NCBI GenBank assembly: GCA_019096195.1
Contig: JAGTXK010000072.1
Coordinates: forward strand, 275,228-339,227
Origin: Boletus sp. NGJ
Taxonomy: Eukaryota > Basidiomycota > Agaricomycetes > Boletales > Boletaceae
Direction: 5' to 3'
DNA length: 64,000 bases
In this document: positions 37,090 through 47,844 of the stretch, piece by piece
Layout of the letters: each line of letters starts with the position of its first letter
Position numbering within the stretch: the first letter of the stretch is position 1
Program-made: the position numbers and the translations under genes
The notes under the pieces: model-generated
The model's database searches: none
Told to the model about the DNA's origin: nothing
The model's input: only the letters and a program-made list of their open reading frames with translations

Positions 37090-37989
37090 TAGTCATTGTT
37101 TGGGGAGATGGCAATTGCCCATAATCCATTGCTGTCCTTGATGACAGGGTCAATGAGAGAGAGATTCGACGTGTCCAGGAATGAGGTGGTGCTGCCTGAA
37201 GAGGTAGCAATGAATTTCTTATTTGCAGCTAGAGCAATCAACTTGACATTGCTGCCATTGAGGCTCTGCGATTCAGCGAGCTGCGACCCCGTCGACACAT
37301 CAAATGACTTGATCTTGTTGTCTGTTGATGCAGCGAAAATTTGCAGGCCGTCGTTGGACCATGCAAGCGGAGTGATTGGCCATATTGAGGGTGTGACTGT
37401 TTTGATGGTAATGAGCTCGTCCCCACTGCGACTGTCGAAGATGCGGATGGGGCCTTCCCTGCAGGACGTGGCAAAGCGCTCGCCGTTCGGGGAGAATCTG
37501 ACTGCAGTGACATAAAAGTCGTGCTTCAGCGGGCCAACGACTCTCTGCCCGCTCGTTATGCGCCAGACGCTCACGTCCTTGCCAGGGGCTCCGGTCCCAG
37601 TTGCAAATGTAGTCGAATCAGGCGAAACGTCGACTGTCATCACCCTGTTTCCGCCCTCCACGTCAACGACCTTTTCCTGCATCTCTGTATCCCACACACT
37701 TGCCCCCTCATCAGTACCACACGCTATCCATTGGTGATCCCTTGACACCGAAATGGCATTCAACCGCATTCCCGTTTGCTTTCCGACCTCTTCACCGTCT
37801 TCGAGTCGCCACCGTTGAATCCCATTGTCACCCCCGCCAAAAATGTGCTTTCCGTCAGGGTGGAACGCGACTGCCTTCGCCACAGAGCTGCCGGTGTCAA
37901 GTACCATCGTTGGGTCTTAGTAAAACTCAGCATTCAAGTTGCACGGTCACTCCTTAGAATTGTTACGCACCAGTTTTTATCAACGACAT
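37065..37989 (-). pseudogene. Truncated WD40 gene fused into ENTH exon (array unit 2)
   Basis: Exons 37989-37971 and 37915-37065 give 289 residues, starting MSLIKTDPTMVLDTG by analogy with unit 1. The WD40 blades are well kept (AFHPDGKHIFGGGDNG, VDVSPDSTTFATGTG, VRFSPNGERFATS, PLAWSNDGLQIFAAS). The frame crosses the junction at 37,089/37,090 with the truncated ENTH gene, and after seven foreign codons meets TGA, because the two reading frames differ. The last blade and the tail are therefore lost. It may be expressed as a shortened WD40 protein or be dead. Confidence 0.65.
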
Positions 37990-40665
37990 CCTCACTGATG
38001 GCCATACGCAGTCACTTGGCTTCGAAGAGTGAAAGAAGGAGATATTTTCGGTTTATTCGTTGTGCGCAAAGTGAGCTCACAAAACACGTTTCCTTTACCC
38101 TTAATTGGGTCCTAGCCGCCTCGTGTCTTTGGCGCTTTTTCTTACTTGGATCTAGGTGACCTTGTTGCGACGACCAGCCAAACAGTCAACATTGACCAAA
38201 CGTTCCGTCGTTGCCACAGGTAGTCTTAACCCGGGACTTGGGAGTCCTCGTCGTATCTCAGATGCAGGACTCGGTTCAGGACGAGCGTACAATCCGCATT
38301 AGACCCACTCGCGACATACCGTGCACAAAACACGCGTGTATTCGAGAACGTTTTCCAAAATGGAGCGCTCGCGTGCTCCAGAAGAATTTCTGGGGATGCT
38401 AGACGAATGTATGCGCCACTCGATCTCGAATCACGTCACATTCACATTCACAAGTGTGGGCGTTTCTGTAACAGCTTGTGCTCTCTGCTATGAGGACGTC
38501 ACAGACGAACGTACGTGTCTCGAATGGTTGCCTTCACACACACACACACCCTGTCGACGCCTGTAATACCTTTGGGCAGCCAGTGACAAGTGGGTTCAGC
38601 ACGCACGTGGAACTGACAGATATGCTCACTTGCAAGTATTATGCTGAGCTCTCGGAAGCGGATTCTACCAGTGCGGTATGCGCGGCAGTGTGATCGAGTG
38701 CACGCCGTGTCCTCATGCTTTTCCCCTCAAAGTAAAATTGACGCGTCGTATCTCCCCCATTCCTCGCGCGACCAAGGTGGACACGTGGATCAGAATTCAC
38801 ACCAGACAGGCGCGCTCGTGGTTGAGGAGTCGAGAATGAGTGAAATCCCATTTCCGAGCGAGGAATCGGGCCGTAAAGCTCAATTTGGTATGAGTATACC
38901 GTCGATCTGAGTGCTGATATGTTGAAGCAGGGTGGATTGGTCCTTGTTGTACGACCTTATCAATTTTCACTTTCGAGTCACGTCGGACTCTCTGCGTGAA
39001 GCGTCATCAGGTCATCGCATCTGTAACAGCTACGTCGCTTTGGGTCACCGGCCCGGCGGGAGCAGTTAGGTTTGACTCGTCGAACCAGCGTATTATTGAT
39101 CAGTTGGAAGGTTTAATTTCAATTTTTCAAAGTTGCAGGGCTTGCAAGCGCTTTCTGTCCAACCCTTCAAAATTTCTCGTCCAACTCTCGATATTCCAAC
39201 ATCAAGGTAGTTGTATTGGAATACATGGGTCTCTGAAATAGGTTCTCCACCGAAAAACGAAACCGTTAACTGAGTAGCAATGGTGGGAATGTGCTGGTAA
39301 CTTGGGTGTGGTGAGGTCTTTTGCTTTATATGCACGACTTGCACACCCCACCTCCATCATTCTCTGGCCTTCACACACGTCCAACATCCACCCGAGTCTC
39401 AGCCCTCTCCGCAGGAACAAGCATGGCTCGCTGGCGCACTCATCACCGGCTAGTACGGAACCGTGCTTTTTCTGGTTCTGCTCTCATGCCCTCTGGTATC
39501 AAGTTGTATACGAAAGCTTTTCTTTCCCGTCTATGTCTACGTTCGGATCTCCTTCCTTGGGTCCAACTCCCAGTTCACGCAATTACCGTTGGCCAATTAT
39601 CGCGGCCCCCCGAGGTCTGAGTATGCATAAGGAACAGACGGTTTTAATCGGTGTGGACGAGTTCGGCAACGTATCCTATGTCCTTACGAATTGACTCGCC
39701 AGCTCGTTGCTGGTATGGCCTCTCGGTTGGCATTGGGTTTGCAGAGGCGTGGCTGAAACATAGCATAGGTTATTGTGACGGGGTGTGTATCAGTTTCTGG
39801 TAATATGTCGTCGTCTGTAGCGATTTCGGTACGTCTTCGCCATCATCACGTATCATGATCCGTGCATATGCACCTTGCAGGTTTCCTTGCCCACTCGCGC
39901 CGTCCCACACAAACCTGGGCATCATTTTCCCCATACAGATATCCTCGCTATCAGCATCGCCCTACATCAACGCCTGTCGTCCGAACAATCGGACATCTCC
40001 CTATTTCTGTCTCCCTCACAGTGTTGTACTTCTCTGAAGACGTCGGGTGGCGCATCTCGGGAATGTCGATGTCAGGTGGACAGTTACAACTTGGACTTGA
40101 TATAAATCATGGATGTACGCGACTATAGTACCATTATTACGAGGACATACTCAAATCTAGGTCACGCGCTATTTGTGAACGATGCCATGTTTTGTTGTCC
40201 ATGTCAAGCAAATCAGAAATAGGATATCTCTCCATTGACAAGTCCTCTAAAATGCGAGAATAGATGTATATGCAATCGAATCACCCGGATGAATGTGTCC
40301 CATCTCCGGTACCTGAGCCTACAGCACATCCACCCGTAGGAAACGTCGACCTGAGGGAAGCCTCGAGGGTAGCCTTGCCCGCTTCTTCGCTGATGTGGTC
40401 CACTGTGAGTCTGACAACATAAGCGCAAGGGAAGTGGGCGCACCGTGAGGTGGACCCCCTCAGCGGAGGGCGGAGATCGTATCGTTTGCTTGCTGCGACC
40501 TGATAGTAAATCAGCTACCATGACATGGCACATAACAACGAGAAAAAAGACGTACACTGGGTCCCGCTTCCTTGTGGATTTGCAGAGCCTTGCCCACTAC
40601 GCGCAGCATCTTTGCTTCGGACGGCTGTGGCGAGCACTCTTGGCGGGCGGTTTGGGCTGCAACGT
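37990..40665. other. Array spacer with degenerate repeats of flanking sequence
   Basis: The stretch to about 38,330 is a diverged copy of the unit-1 upstream region (33,670-34,000). Around 38,600-38,715 the plus strand again shows the BIR-like segment, here with a one-base loss that breaks the frame (alternate frame reads YQCGMRGSVIECTPC). From about 40,020 to 40,660 the sequence is related to the 3' ends of the other units, read on the minus strand. Between about 39,000 and 40,000 no feature is supported. Confidence 0.45.
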
Positions 40666-42561
40666 CTAATGAGTCCCTGCGCACAAACTCGAGGAACGAC
40701 GAACGTCTGCGTTTCACAACGGGTTTCGCGACCGCTCGCTATGATGATATATTAGGCAGTGCGCATTACGATCTGAGCAACTATCAAGGAAGAGTACTCA
40801 CTCGTACACGTTGACCTGCAGCCATCCGGGAAGGGCCCTTCGTTTGTGGCGTCCGCTCTCGCTGGGGACTGGGAAGAAGGTCGACGATCGGGATGCCGAC
40901 GCGACTTTCTGGGAGCTCGACTCGGGCTTATGTGAAGTGGGGTCCTTGTTACCCTTCTTCGAGCCTCGCCTGTAGCCACTTTTTAAACTTCGTAATGCCC
41001 TGAGACGACTCGACAGTGTCGAGGTGATCCTCTGCACGTGCCAGTGGAGGGTAGGCCGCTGGTATCGGCGTCTGATAACTGCGCTGCACGGCATGGGACG
41101 TGTCAAGCGGCGGTGCGTCGTCCTGCACAGTGGGCCGAGGATCCTGGGGATGGGGGCTCCAGCAGTGTCAACACGAAGGAGAGATGATAATGTAGTGATC
41201 ACCAACCTCGTCAAAATCAAATTCAGGGGCGGGCGCGCCGGATGGCACTTCGACCTGTGCAATTGTCAGACCTCGCTTCTTGGGGAAAAGGACAAACAGA
41301 TACCTCGAGGAGATCCTCATTGCCATCTTCGCTGTGTGTCTGAGGACCCGAGTGGGCCTGATTTCCCTACGGTTCTTCCTGGTGTACGAGTTAGCACAGC
41401 CGTTTTGGTGACGGAAAGGCAGACTCCTACTATGGGGAGTCAGACGGTTTATTGTCACGGGCCAGAGGTTGAAGGCCGCTCGTCTGGTTGTGTTTCCTCG
41501 CGATTAGATGTCTAACATGGAGTGTCAATGTAGGAGACGGCAAGATGGGGCATATCTGCACATGCCGCAATTGTGAATTGGACAAATGCTTACATGGAAT
41601 GGACCATAAACATCCGGGAGAATGCCGCCGAGGTCACGAATGGCGATTTTCCCATCATACTGTCCAGCCGCCAGATAGCCACTGTTCGGGGAGATGGCAA
41701 TTGCCCGTAATCCATTGCTGTCCTCGATGACAGGGTCAATGAGAGAGAGTCTCAACGTGTCCAGGAATGAGATGGCTCTGCCTGCAAGAGGTAGCAATGA
41801 ATTTCCCATTTGCAGCTAGAGCAAGAGAGTAGACGTCGCTGCCACCGAGAGTCTGCGATTCGGCAGAGCTGCGACCCCGTCGACACGTCAAATAACTTGA
41901 TCTTGTCGTTACATGGGCAAAGATTTGTTGGCTGTCGTTGGACCATGCAAGCGGAGTGATTGGCCAGTGAGGGTGTGACTGTTTCGATGGTAATGAGCTC
42001 GTCCCCATTGCGACTGTCGAAGATACGGATCGAGCGACCAGAGCTGGCAGTGGCAATGCGCTCGCCGTTCGGTGAGAATCTGACCGCAGTGACATAAAAG
42101 TTGTGCTTCAGCGGGCCAACGAGTCTCTTCCCGCTCGGTATGACGCCAGACGCTCACCGCTTCGTCAATCCCTGTTGCAAATGTGGTTGAATCTGGGGAA
42201 ACATCGAACTGCATTCACGAGTTGTGCCCTCCACGTGAAGGACCTTTTTTTGCATTTCTTCATCCCACACATCTGCCCCCCCATTCTCAATCCCGCACAC
42301 TATCCACTTGTGATCCTTCGTCACAGAAATGGCATTCAACCACATTCCCGTTTGCTTTCCGACCTCTTGACCATCTTCGAGTCGCCATCGTCGAATACCA
42401 TCTCCACCCCCGCCTAAAACATGCTTTCCGTCAGGGTGGAACGCGACCGCCTCCACCTCGGCAGAGCCGCCCATGTCCAGCACTATTGTTGGGTCTGACT
42501 GAACTCAGCATTGCACAATCACTCCTCAAAACTGTTACCCACCGGTCTTTGTTGACGACAT
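40666..42561 (-). pseudogene. Frameshifted WD40-plus-tail gene (array unit 3)
   Basis: This unit aligns with the unit-1 gene at 31,780-33,669 from its ATG (42,561) through the tail. The start-proximal 330 or so residues' worth of DNA and the upstream region are almost identical to unit 1 (for example HPDGKHVLGGGGDGIRRWRL). Further in, several one-base gains and losses break the frame, for example near 42,210, 42,145, 41,910, 41,870 and 41,785, and again in the tail near 41,090 and 40,970. No single splice model restores it. It is either a decayed copy or one damaged by base-call errors in the assembly. Confidence 0.7.
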
Positions 42562-42888
42562 CCTACGTGGTCGTTGGCTTCGAAGAGTGAAAGGAGGAAA
42601 TGTTTTCGGTTTACTCGTGGTGCGCAAAGTAGCCTCACAAACACGTTTCCTTATTCTTAATCGAGTCCCAGCCGCCTCGTGACTTTGGCGCTCATTTTTA
42701 CTCGGATCCCAGCTATTAGGTGACTTCGGTGCGACGATCAGGTAAGCAGTCAACTTATCGGCCAAACCTTCGGTTGTTGCCACAAGTAATCTTTCCCCGC
42801 GACTTGGGAGTGCTCGTCGTGTCTCGGATGCAGGACTCGGTTTACGACGAGCATACAATCCGCATTAGACCCACTCGCTACATACCGT

Positions 42889-44997
42889 CGTATCACGCTA
42901 TGTTCGCGTGTACATGCCACTGTACTTCTCTGAAGACGTCGGGATGGCACGACTCAGAGACATCGATCTCAGGATAAACGCTCATGACCTGGAACTTGAC
43001 AGATCTTGTTCCATGATGTCGTCGACAAATAGCACGTTAACTTAGACTTGTGCATATCCTCGTAATAGTAGTGTGATCTCGTACATCATGCAACCGACGT
43101 TAAAAGTTATTATCGATGAGTCAAACAAGTCGAAAGCAGGATTCTCTCCATCGACAATTCTTCCATGCCGGGAGTCTACATATGCATCGAATCACTCGGA
43201 TGAATGCATTTCATCTTCGGTACCTGAGCCACAACACATCCATCCGGGAAACGTCATCGACAACCTGAGGGTAGCCTTGCCTGATTTTCGCTGATGTGAT
43301 CCACTGTGAGTCTGACGGCATAAGCGTAATGAAATTGCGCGCACTGTAAGATGAACCCCCCCGCCGGAGGGATGAGATGCATCGTTTGCTTGCTGCGCCT
43401 AATAGGAAATAAGCTATCATGACATGGCACATAATAACAAGAAAAAAAGACGTACTGGGCCTACTTCCTGTGGATTTGCAGAGCCTTGTCTAGTACGAGA
43501 AGCGTCTTCGTTCGGACGGCTAGCGTGAGCATCCTCGGTACTAGGCAATTGAGGCTGTAGTGCCTGACGAATCCTTGCATACAAACTCGAGGAAGAAACA
43601 GCTTTCGGTTCTTCAGGTGATGTCGCGACCATTCGCTGAGATGATATATTAGACACACCGCATCCGATATCTATCAAGAGTACTCACTGGTACTCGTTGA
43701 CCCGCAGCCATCCACGAAGGTCCCCCGTTTATGGGGTCTAATCTCGCTGGCGACTGGGAAGGAGATCGACGATCGGCATGCCGACGCGATTTTCTGGGAA
43801 CTCGACCGGGTTGATGCGAAGTAGGTTCCTTGTTACCCTTCTTGGTCCTCATCTGTAACCACTCTTTAAACTTTGTAATGCCCTGAGACGACTCGACAAT
43901 GTCGAGATGTTTCTCTGCACATGTCAATGGAGGGTAGATCACTGGTATGGTGTCTGACAACTGCGCTATGGCATGTGGCGCGTCAGGGGGCGGCACTTCA
44001 TCCTCACGACGGGCCGAGGATCCTGGAGACGGTGGCTCAAGAAATATCAACACAGAGGGGAGAGCATGAAGTAGTGATCACCAACCTCGTCAAAATCGAA
44101 TTCAGCGGCGGGCGCGTCGGATGGCACTTCGACCTGTGCAATGGTCAGACCTCGCTTTGAGGGGCAAAAGATCGAACAGATACCTCAAGGAGATCGTCAT
44201 CGCGGTCTTTGCCGTGTGTCGCGGACCTGAGTGGACCTGATTTTCCATGTTCTCCCTGGTGTACGAGTTGGTGCGGTCCTTTTCGTAACAAGATGGTAAA
44301 CTCGTACCAGGGAGGAGTCAGATGGTTTATTGTCGTGGCCGCCTGGGATTGAAGGTCGCTCGCCTCGTTGCCTTTCCTCAGCGAGAGCTTGCTTCGATGC
44401 ATCGATGGCGCGCCTGAGCTCATCGTCGTCCCTTTCCATTTTCCTTAGTTGGTTTGCAAGACTCTCATCCTCTTCGTCCTCCTGCATACTTGGTCCTCTA
44501 ACCACGCGATCATGCATAGAAGCACGGTTTCCCCGCACTTCCCTAAGGCGACCAGTATCGCTAAGAAGGTCAGAGACATCTTTTGCCTTTACCCGCACGT
44601 TAGCCCCATAATCTTTTCCATCCTCGCCCACATACTGGAACTCCTTGAGCGCATTGATGATGTACAGGTTGTCTCTGAAATAGAACACGACGTTCTCCGA
44701 CCCAGCAAGCAGAAGATAGTCGAGAACGACAAGAGACTGCAACGTCTCAGCCCAAGACGAACAACGGATCACCAAAAGCCGGTCAAACACTCGCCTTGAA
44801 CACATGTCTCCAATTTTTCCCCTTGTCGTTCAGTCGCTTATCGAGCATCTCCATGATATCGACAAAGTCGTTCCTGTGTGAAAGGTTCAACAACACGAAG
44901 TTTGTGCGGCGCATCCTAGCGTCCCGGGGCGCAACGACACGCACTGATTGTAGCTCAACTGTGCAATATAATTCATCTCTGTGCCCGAGGGCCCCCA
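42889..44997. repeat. 2,109-bp segmental duplication, right copy
   Basis: Right copy of the block at 34,981-37,089. Here the ENTH gene continues uninterrupted past 44,997 into its complete first exon, so this is probably the parental arrangement. The left end abuts the upstream region of unit 3 directly at 42,888/42,889. Confidence 0.85.
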
Positions 44998-45105
44998 CAA
45001 AGCGTTTGACGTGGCATCTCGAACTTTCGTCTGTGTGTCCGAAAAACGCAGCGTGTAATTCTTGGCGACACGCAAAGCGCCTTTTCCAAACTGCTGCAGC
45101 GACAT
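43192..45105 (-). CDS. Epsin-like ENTH-domain protein with atypical tail (array unit 4)
   Basis: Eight exons on the minus strand (45105-44945, 44873-44795, 44736-44308, 44255-44184, 44133-44086, 44035-43688, 43635-43456, 43398-43192) sum to 1,524 nt and 507 residues. The ENTH domain fills about residues 1-150: RVAKNYTLRFSDTQTKVRDA, WGPSGTEMNYIAQLSYNQ, MEMLDKRLNDKGKNWRHVFK, LDYLLLAGSENVVFYF and NLYIINALKEFQYV. A UIM-like motif (DDDELRRAIDASKQALAEE) follows. ENTH domains bind PtdIns(4,5)P2, insert a helix and bend membranes in clathrin endocytosis; the UIM binds ubiquitinated cargo. The tail lacks the usual NPF motifs and instead carries the exons also found in the WD40 genes of this array. Intron 44,794-44,737 begins with GC. 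The last two exons rest on frame and splice sites only. Confidence 0.8.
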
Positions 45106-45344
45106 CGCAACGGAATGAGATGTGCACAGCCAGGAAAATAAGTGTCCGTAGGTTGAAACCGCCCAAAGTTTTTAACCGAGAGATTCGTTCTCCTCAGTTG
45201 CAAGATGGATTGTGCGATGCTGTGACGACGTCGTAGCTGTTAGCGCCATGAATGTTGTTTATGTCAACGTTACCGCGGTGTGCAGAAACTTTGAGATTAT
45301 GTAAAATCTGAGGCGCGGCGGGACAAAAAGGGATGTAGTAGGTA

Positions 45345-46190
45345 CTGTAGCCATCTGTATGGAAGCAACTGGGTGGGAGTGCGTTACGCTTACCCCTGAC
45401 TCCGTGCTTAGCAACCGGACCCCCATTATGCGTTATGTTGCCATTGTTAGCAACCTGGTGGCCGGTGCTGGCGTTATGGGGGAACCTTTAGCAACCAGAC
45501 TCAGACTTGGACTCGGAGTAACAGTATATGGTTATATAGGAATGGACATTCTATGTCATTATTGCAAACAGAATGATAGTACAGCCATGAGCGAAATTTT
45601 CAGAAAATTAGTACCAGCACTTCGTACTGCTATGGATTTGTAGCTCAACTATGACCTCTCCGACTCACAAAGGCCCATCCTCAGAACTCATCTCATGGAT
45701 CCATCATCTACAGAGTTTGCTCGAACACCTTCCGAATATCGCACTCACTCCACACTCCACAAAGAGATCGAAGATCTGATGGGTGTTGTCCATGGACTCA
45801 ACAACTCCGTGGACTGTGATGATGATGATGATGACGCCGATGTCCCATCGAGTGCGGTGATTCACGATGCCCTTGGCTTAGATGTGGCTCAGATTCCTGC
45901 CGAGGTGGACAGTGCCCCACTTTGTGTTCAAAGCACAGTAAAAGGTCCTAACAATTCATTGGAGGCTGCAGGGGAGTACAAGGACATCTGGGCTTTTATT
46001 AGCTTCAATGAATGCTTGTAACTACCTTTTATCCACTGTTATGCATTACGTTGCTATCGTTAGCAACCAAGCTGGCCAAGTTGCGTGACGCCAGAAAATT
46101 TTAGCAACCAGCACACCGTTATGCGTTATTTTTAGCGACGCAACCACCTAGCGTTACGCGTTACGGTTGCTTCCATACAGACGGCTACAG
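45345..46190. mobile_element. TA-flanked terminal-inverted-repeat element (MITE-like, 846 bp)
   Basis: The left end CTGTAGCCATCTGTATGGAA and the right end, read on the other strand, CTGTAGCCGTCTGTATGGAA match over about 25 bp with one difference. Both ends are flanked by TA (45,343-45,344 and 46,191-46,192), as expected for Tc1/mariner insertion. Subterminal TTAGCAACC motifs occur at least five times. Inside are two short open frames (45,359-45,643 and 45,695-46,021) without transposase features, so it is probably non-autonomous. Confidence 0.75.
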
Positions 46191-46245
46191 TATGGGTAGC
46201 TGATCAAACTTACAGCCTAGTAGTTCGCCCACTTGTATCAATCAT

Positions 46246-46566
46246 ATGATGGTCTATCGGCCCATCAGCAAGGACCTAAAGAAATGTGCTCTCACTCTTT
46301 GGAACCGCAGTTGGGATCTTGAAGATATCTGCGATGCCCTGGGAGTCTCAAGAAGTAGTTGTTACCGCTGGAAAAAGATCTTTGAGGAATATGGCGAAGT
46401 TGATCGGCCACCTTTGCCTCTTGTCAGACGCACACGAAAGATCACTTGGGCAATTCTAAATGCCATTGAAAAGCTCTACTCCGAGGACTCCGATCTTTTC
46501 TTTGAGAGATCTGCACTTGGTTTGTGGTTGAACACCAGCATCAGTAAATACAGGATTTCATCATAG
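46246..46566 (+). pseudogene. Truncated Tc1/mariner-type transposase, N-terminal HTH part
   Basis: The frame reads VYRPISKDLKKCALTLWN, then DLEDICDALGVSRSSCYRWKK and YGEVDRPPLPL, ending after 106 residues. This is the helix-turn-helix DNA-binding start of fungal Tc1-like transposases, with the second turn and linker. The catalytic DDE domain is absent: the frame runs into CATAGT simple repeats at about 46,560. It lies 55 bp right of the TA-flanked inverted-repeat element, and may be the remains of a helper element. Confidence 0.7.
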
Positions 46567-47045
46567 TGCTCATAGTGCCATAGTAGTTTCATAGTAGTCA
46601 TAGTAGTTTCATAGATAACTCATAGTGTTCATAGTATCATAGTATTGAAAGTGTATTCATAGTATCCATAGTACAGTATATTCATAGTGTTCATAGTATC
46701 ATAGTATCATAGCATTTCATAGCATTCATAGTACATTCATAGTAGTCATAGTCATAGTAGTAATTTTAAGCTAATCCTAATCCTAATCCTAATCCTCAAT
46801 CAAAAGCATACAAAATGTGTAGTCAAATGTTGTACAAAAAGTATAGGAAAAAGTGTAGTACAGTGTAGCAAACAGAGTGTAGTAAAAAAAAGCAAACAAA
46901 AGTGTAGCAGAGTGTAGTACAGTGTAGCAAACAAAGTGTACCAAAAGTGTACCAAAAATGCGCACCAAAGTGTAGTAAAAGTGTAGTCACAATATGTACC
47001 AAAAGTGTAGACCTACATTCAAAAAATATCCAAGTCCATTTTCCC
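46555..47045. repeat. Left arm of CATAGT / TAATCC simple repeats
   Basis: 46,560-46,765 is built of variable CATAGT-based units (TTCATAGTAGTCATAGTA-like). 46,770-46,795 is TAATCC repeated. 46,800-47,000 has GTGTAGTACAGTGTAGCAAA-like units. The first two motifs recur in reverse complement to the right of the retroelement (56,560-56,900), which makes this one arm of an interrupted inverted structure. Confidence 0.65.
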
Positions 47046-47049
47046 ACAC

Positions 47050-47637
47050 TGTCATATCCTGTGCAACTTGACAAGTCCAACTCCAGACCTCTGTCCATAA
47101 CTCCAGCACATTCCCCCTCAAAGTACGCTCTCATACCCTCAGACTTGTAACTCACCCCACATAGTATTCCTACTTCCTCATTCATACATAAAGCTATGTC
47201 CTACTCATCTGTCTTAGTCCTGCTTCGTAGCTGTCTCTGATCCAGTGTCTGTCTTGCTTAGGAGCACTGCTCCGGTGAGGTCCCATCTCCATTCCTAATT
47301 ACTCAGCTACTACTTACTCATTACATCTTACAAACTCCGTTAGTAATCTTGTTTCTGATCGTATATAAACCTTCACTACTACTCTTGTAAAAGTTAGTTT
47401 GAATATCAACTCTGAACACCACTCCTGTCCTCCGTCCAAGTCTCGATGACTCACTCTGATCCTCTGCTCGACTTGACGTTCAACCACGTCGAGTCTAAAC
47501 CTCTGAACTTACTATGTCCTCGAAATCTGGGACATCGGACTCGAGCAAGGGTGCACCACATAAGGTGAAGCCAAGTCCCGACACCCTCAAGTAACTCTGG
47601 TCCTTCAGAGTTGCATCGGAGTTGTCCATTCTTAACA
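47050..47637 (+). repeat. 5' LTR of the chromovirus (588 bp)
   Basis: Begins TGTCATATCC and ends TTCTTAACA, the TG...CA form. It matches the 3' LTR at 55,819-56,405 over its whole length with many, mostly transition, differences. Confidence 0.9.
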
Positions 47638-47844
47638 GTATATTCAAACTCCCACTTGCAACGAGTCTCTTACATTATGGCTACATGCACCACTAGATCC
47701 CAGACTCACGCCATCAGCGTAAACCCCTCTGCATCCCCATGTTACAACCTGTTGAGCACATTCGGTAGCAGTTAGCAAGGCCCAGAACTCGCCGACCAGT
47801 TCCAAAGCTTCTCCACTCGATGAACCCCCACCTCTGCCTTACAG

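Noticed and set aside
39302-39694. 130-codon plus-strand open frame in the array spacer
   Set aside because: No motif and no counterpart kept in the other spacers; the frame is not conserved between units.
46770-46800. TAATCC/GGATTA repeats as telomere sequence
   Set aside because: The unit is not the TTAGGG/CCCTAA repeat typical of basidiomycetes, it is degenerate and internal, and occurs on both sides of a transposon insertion.
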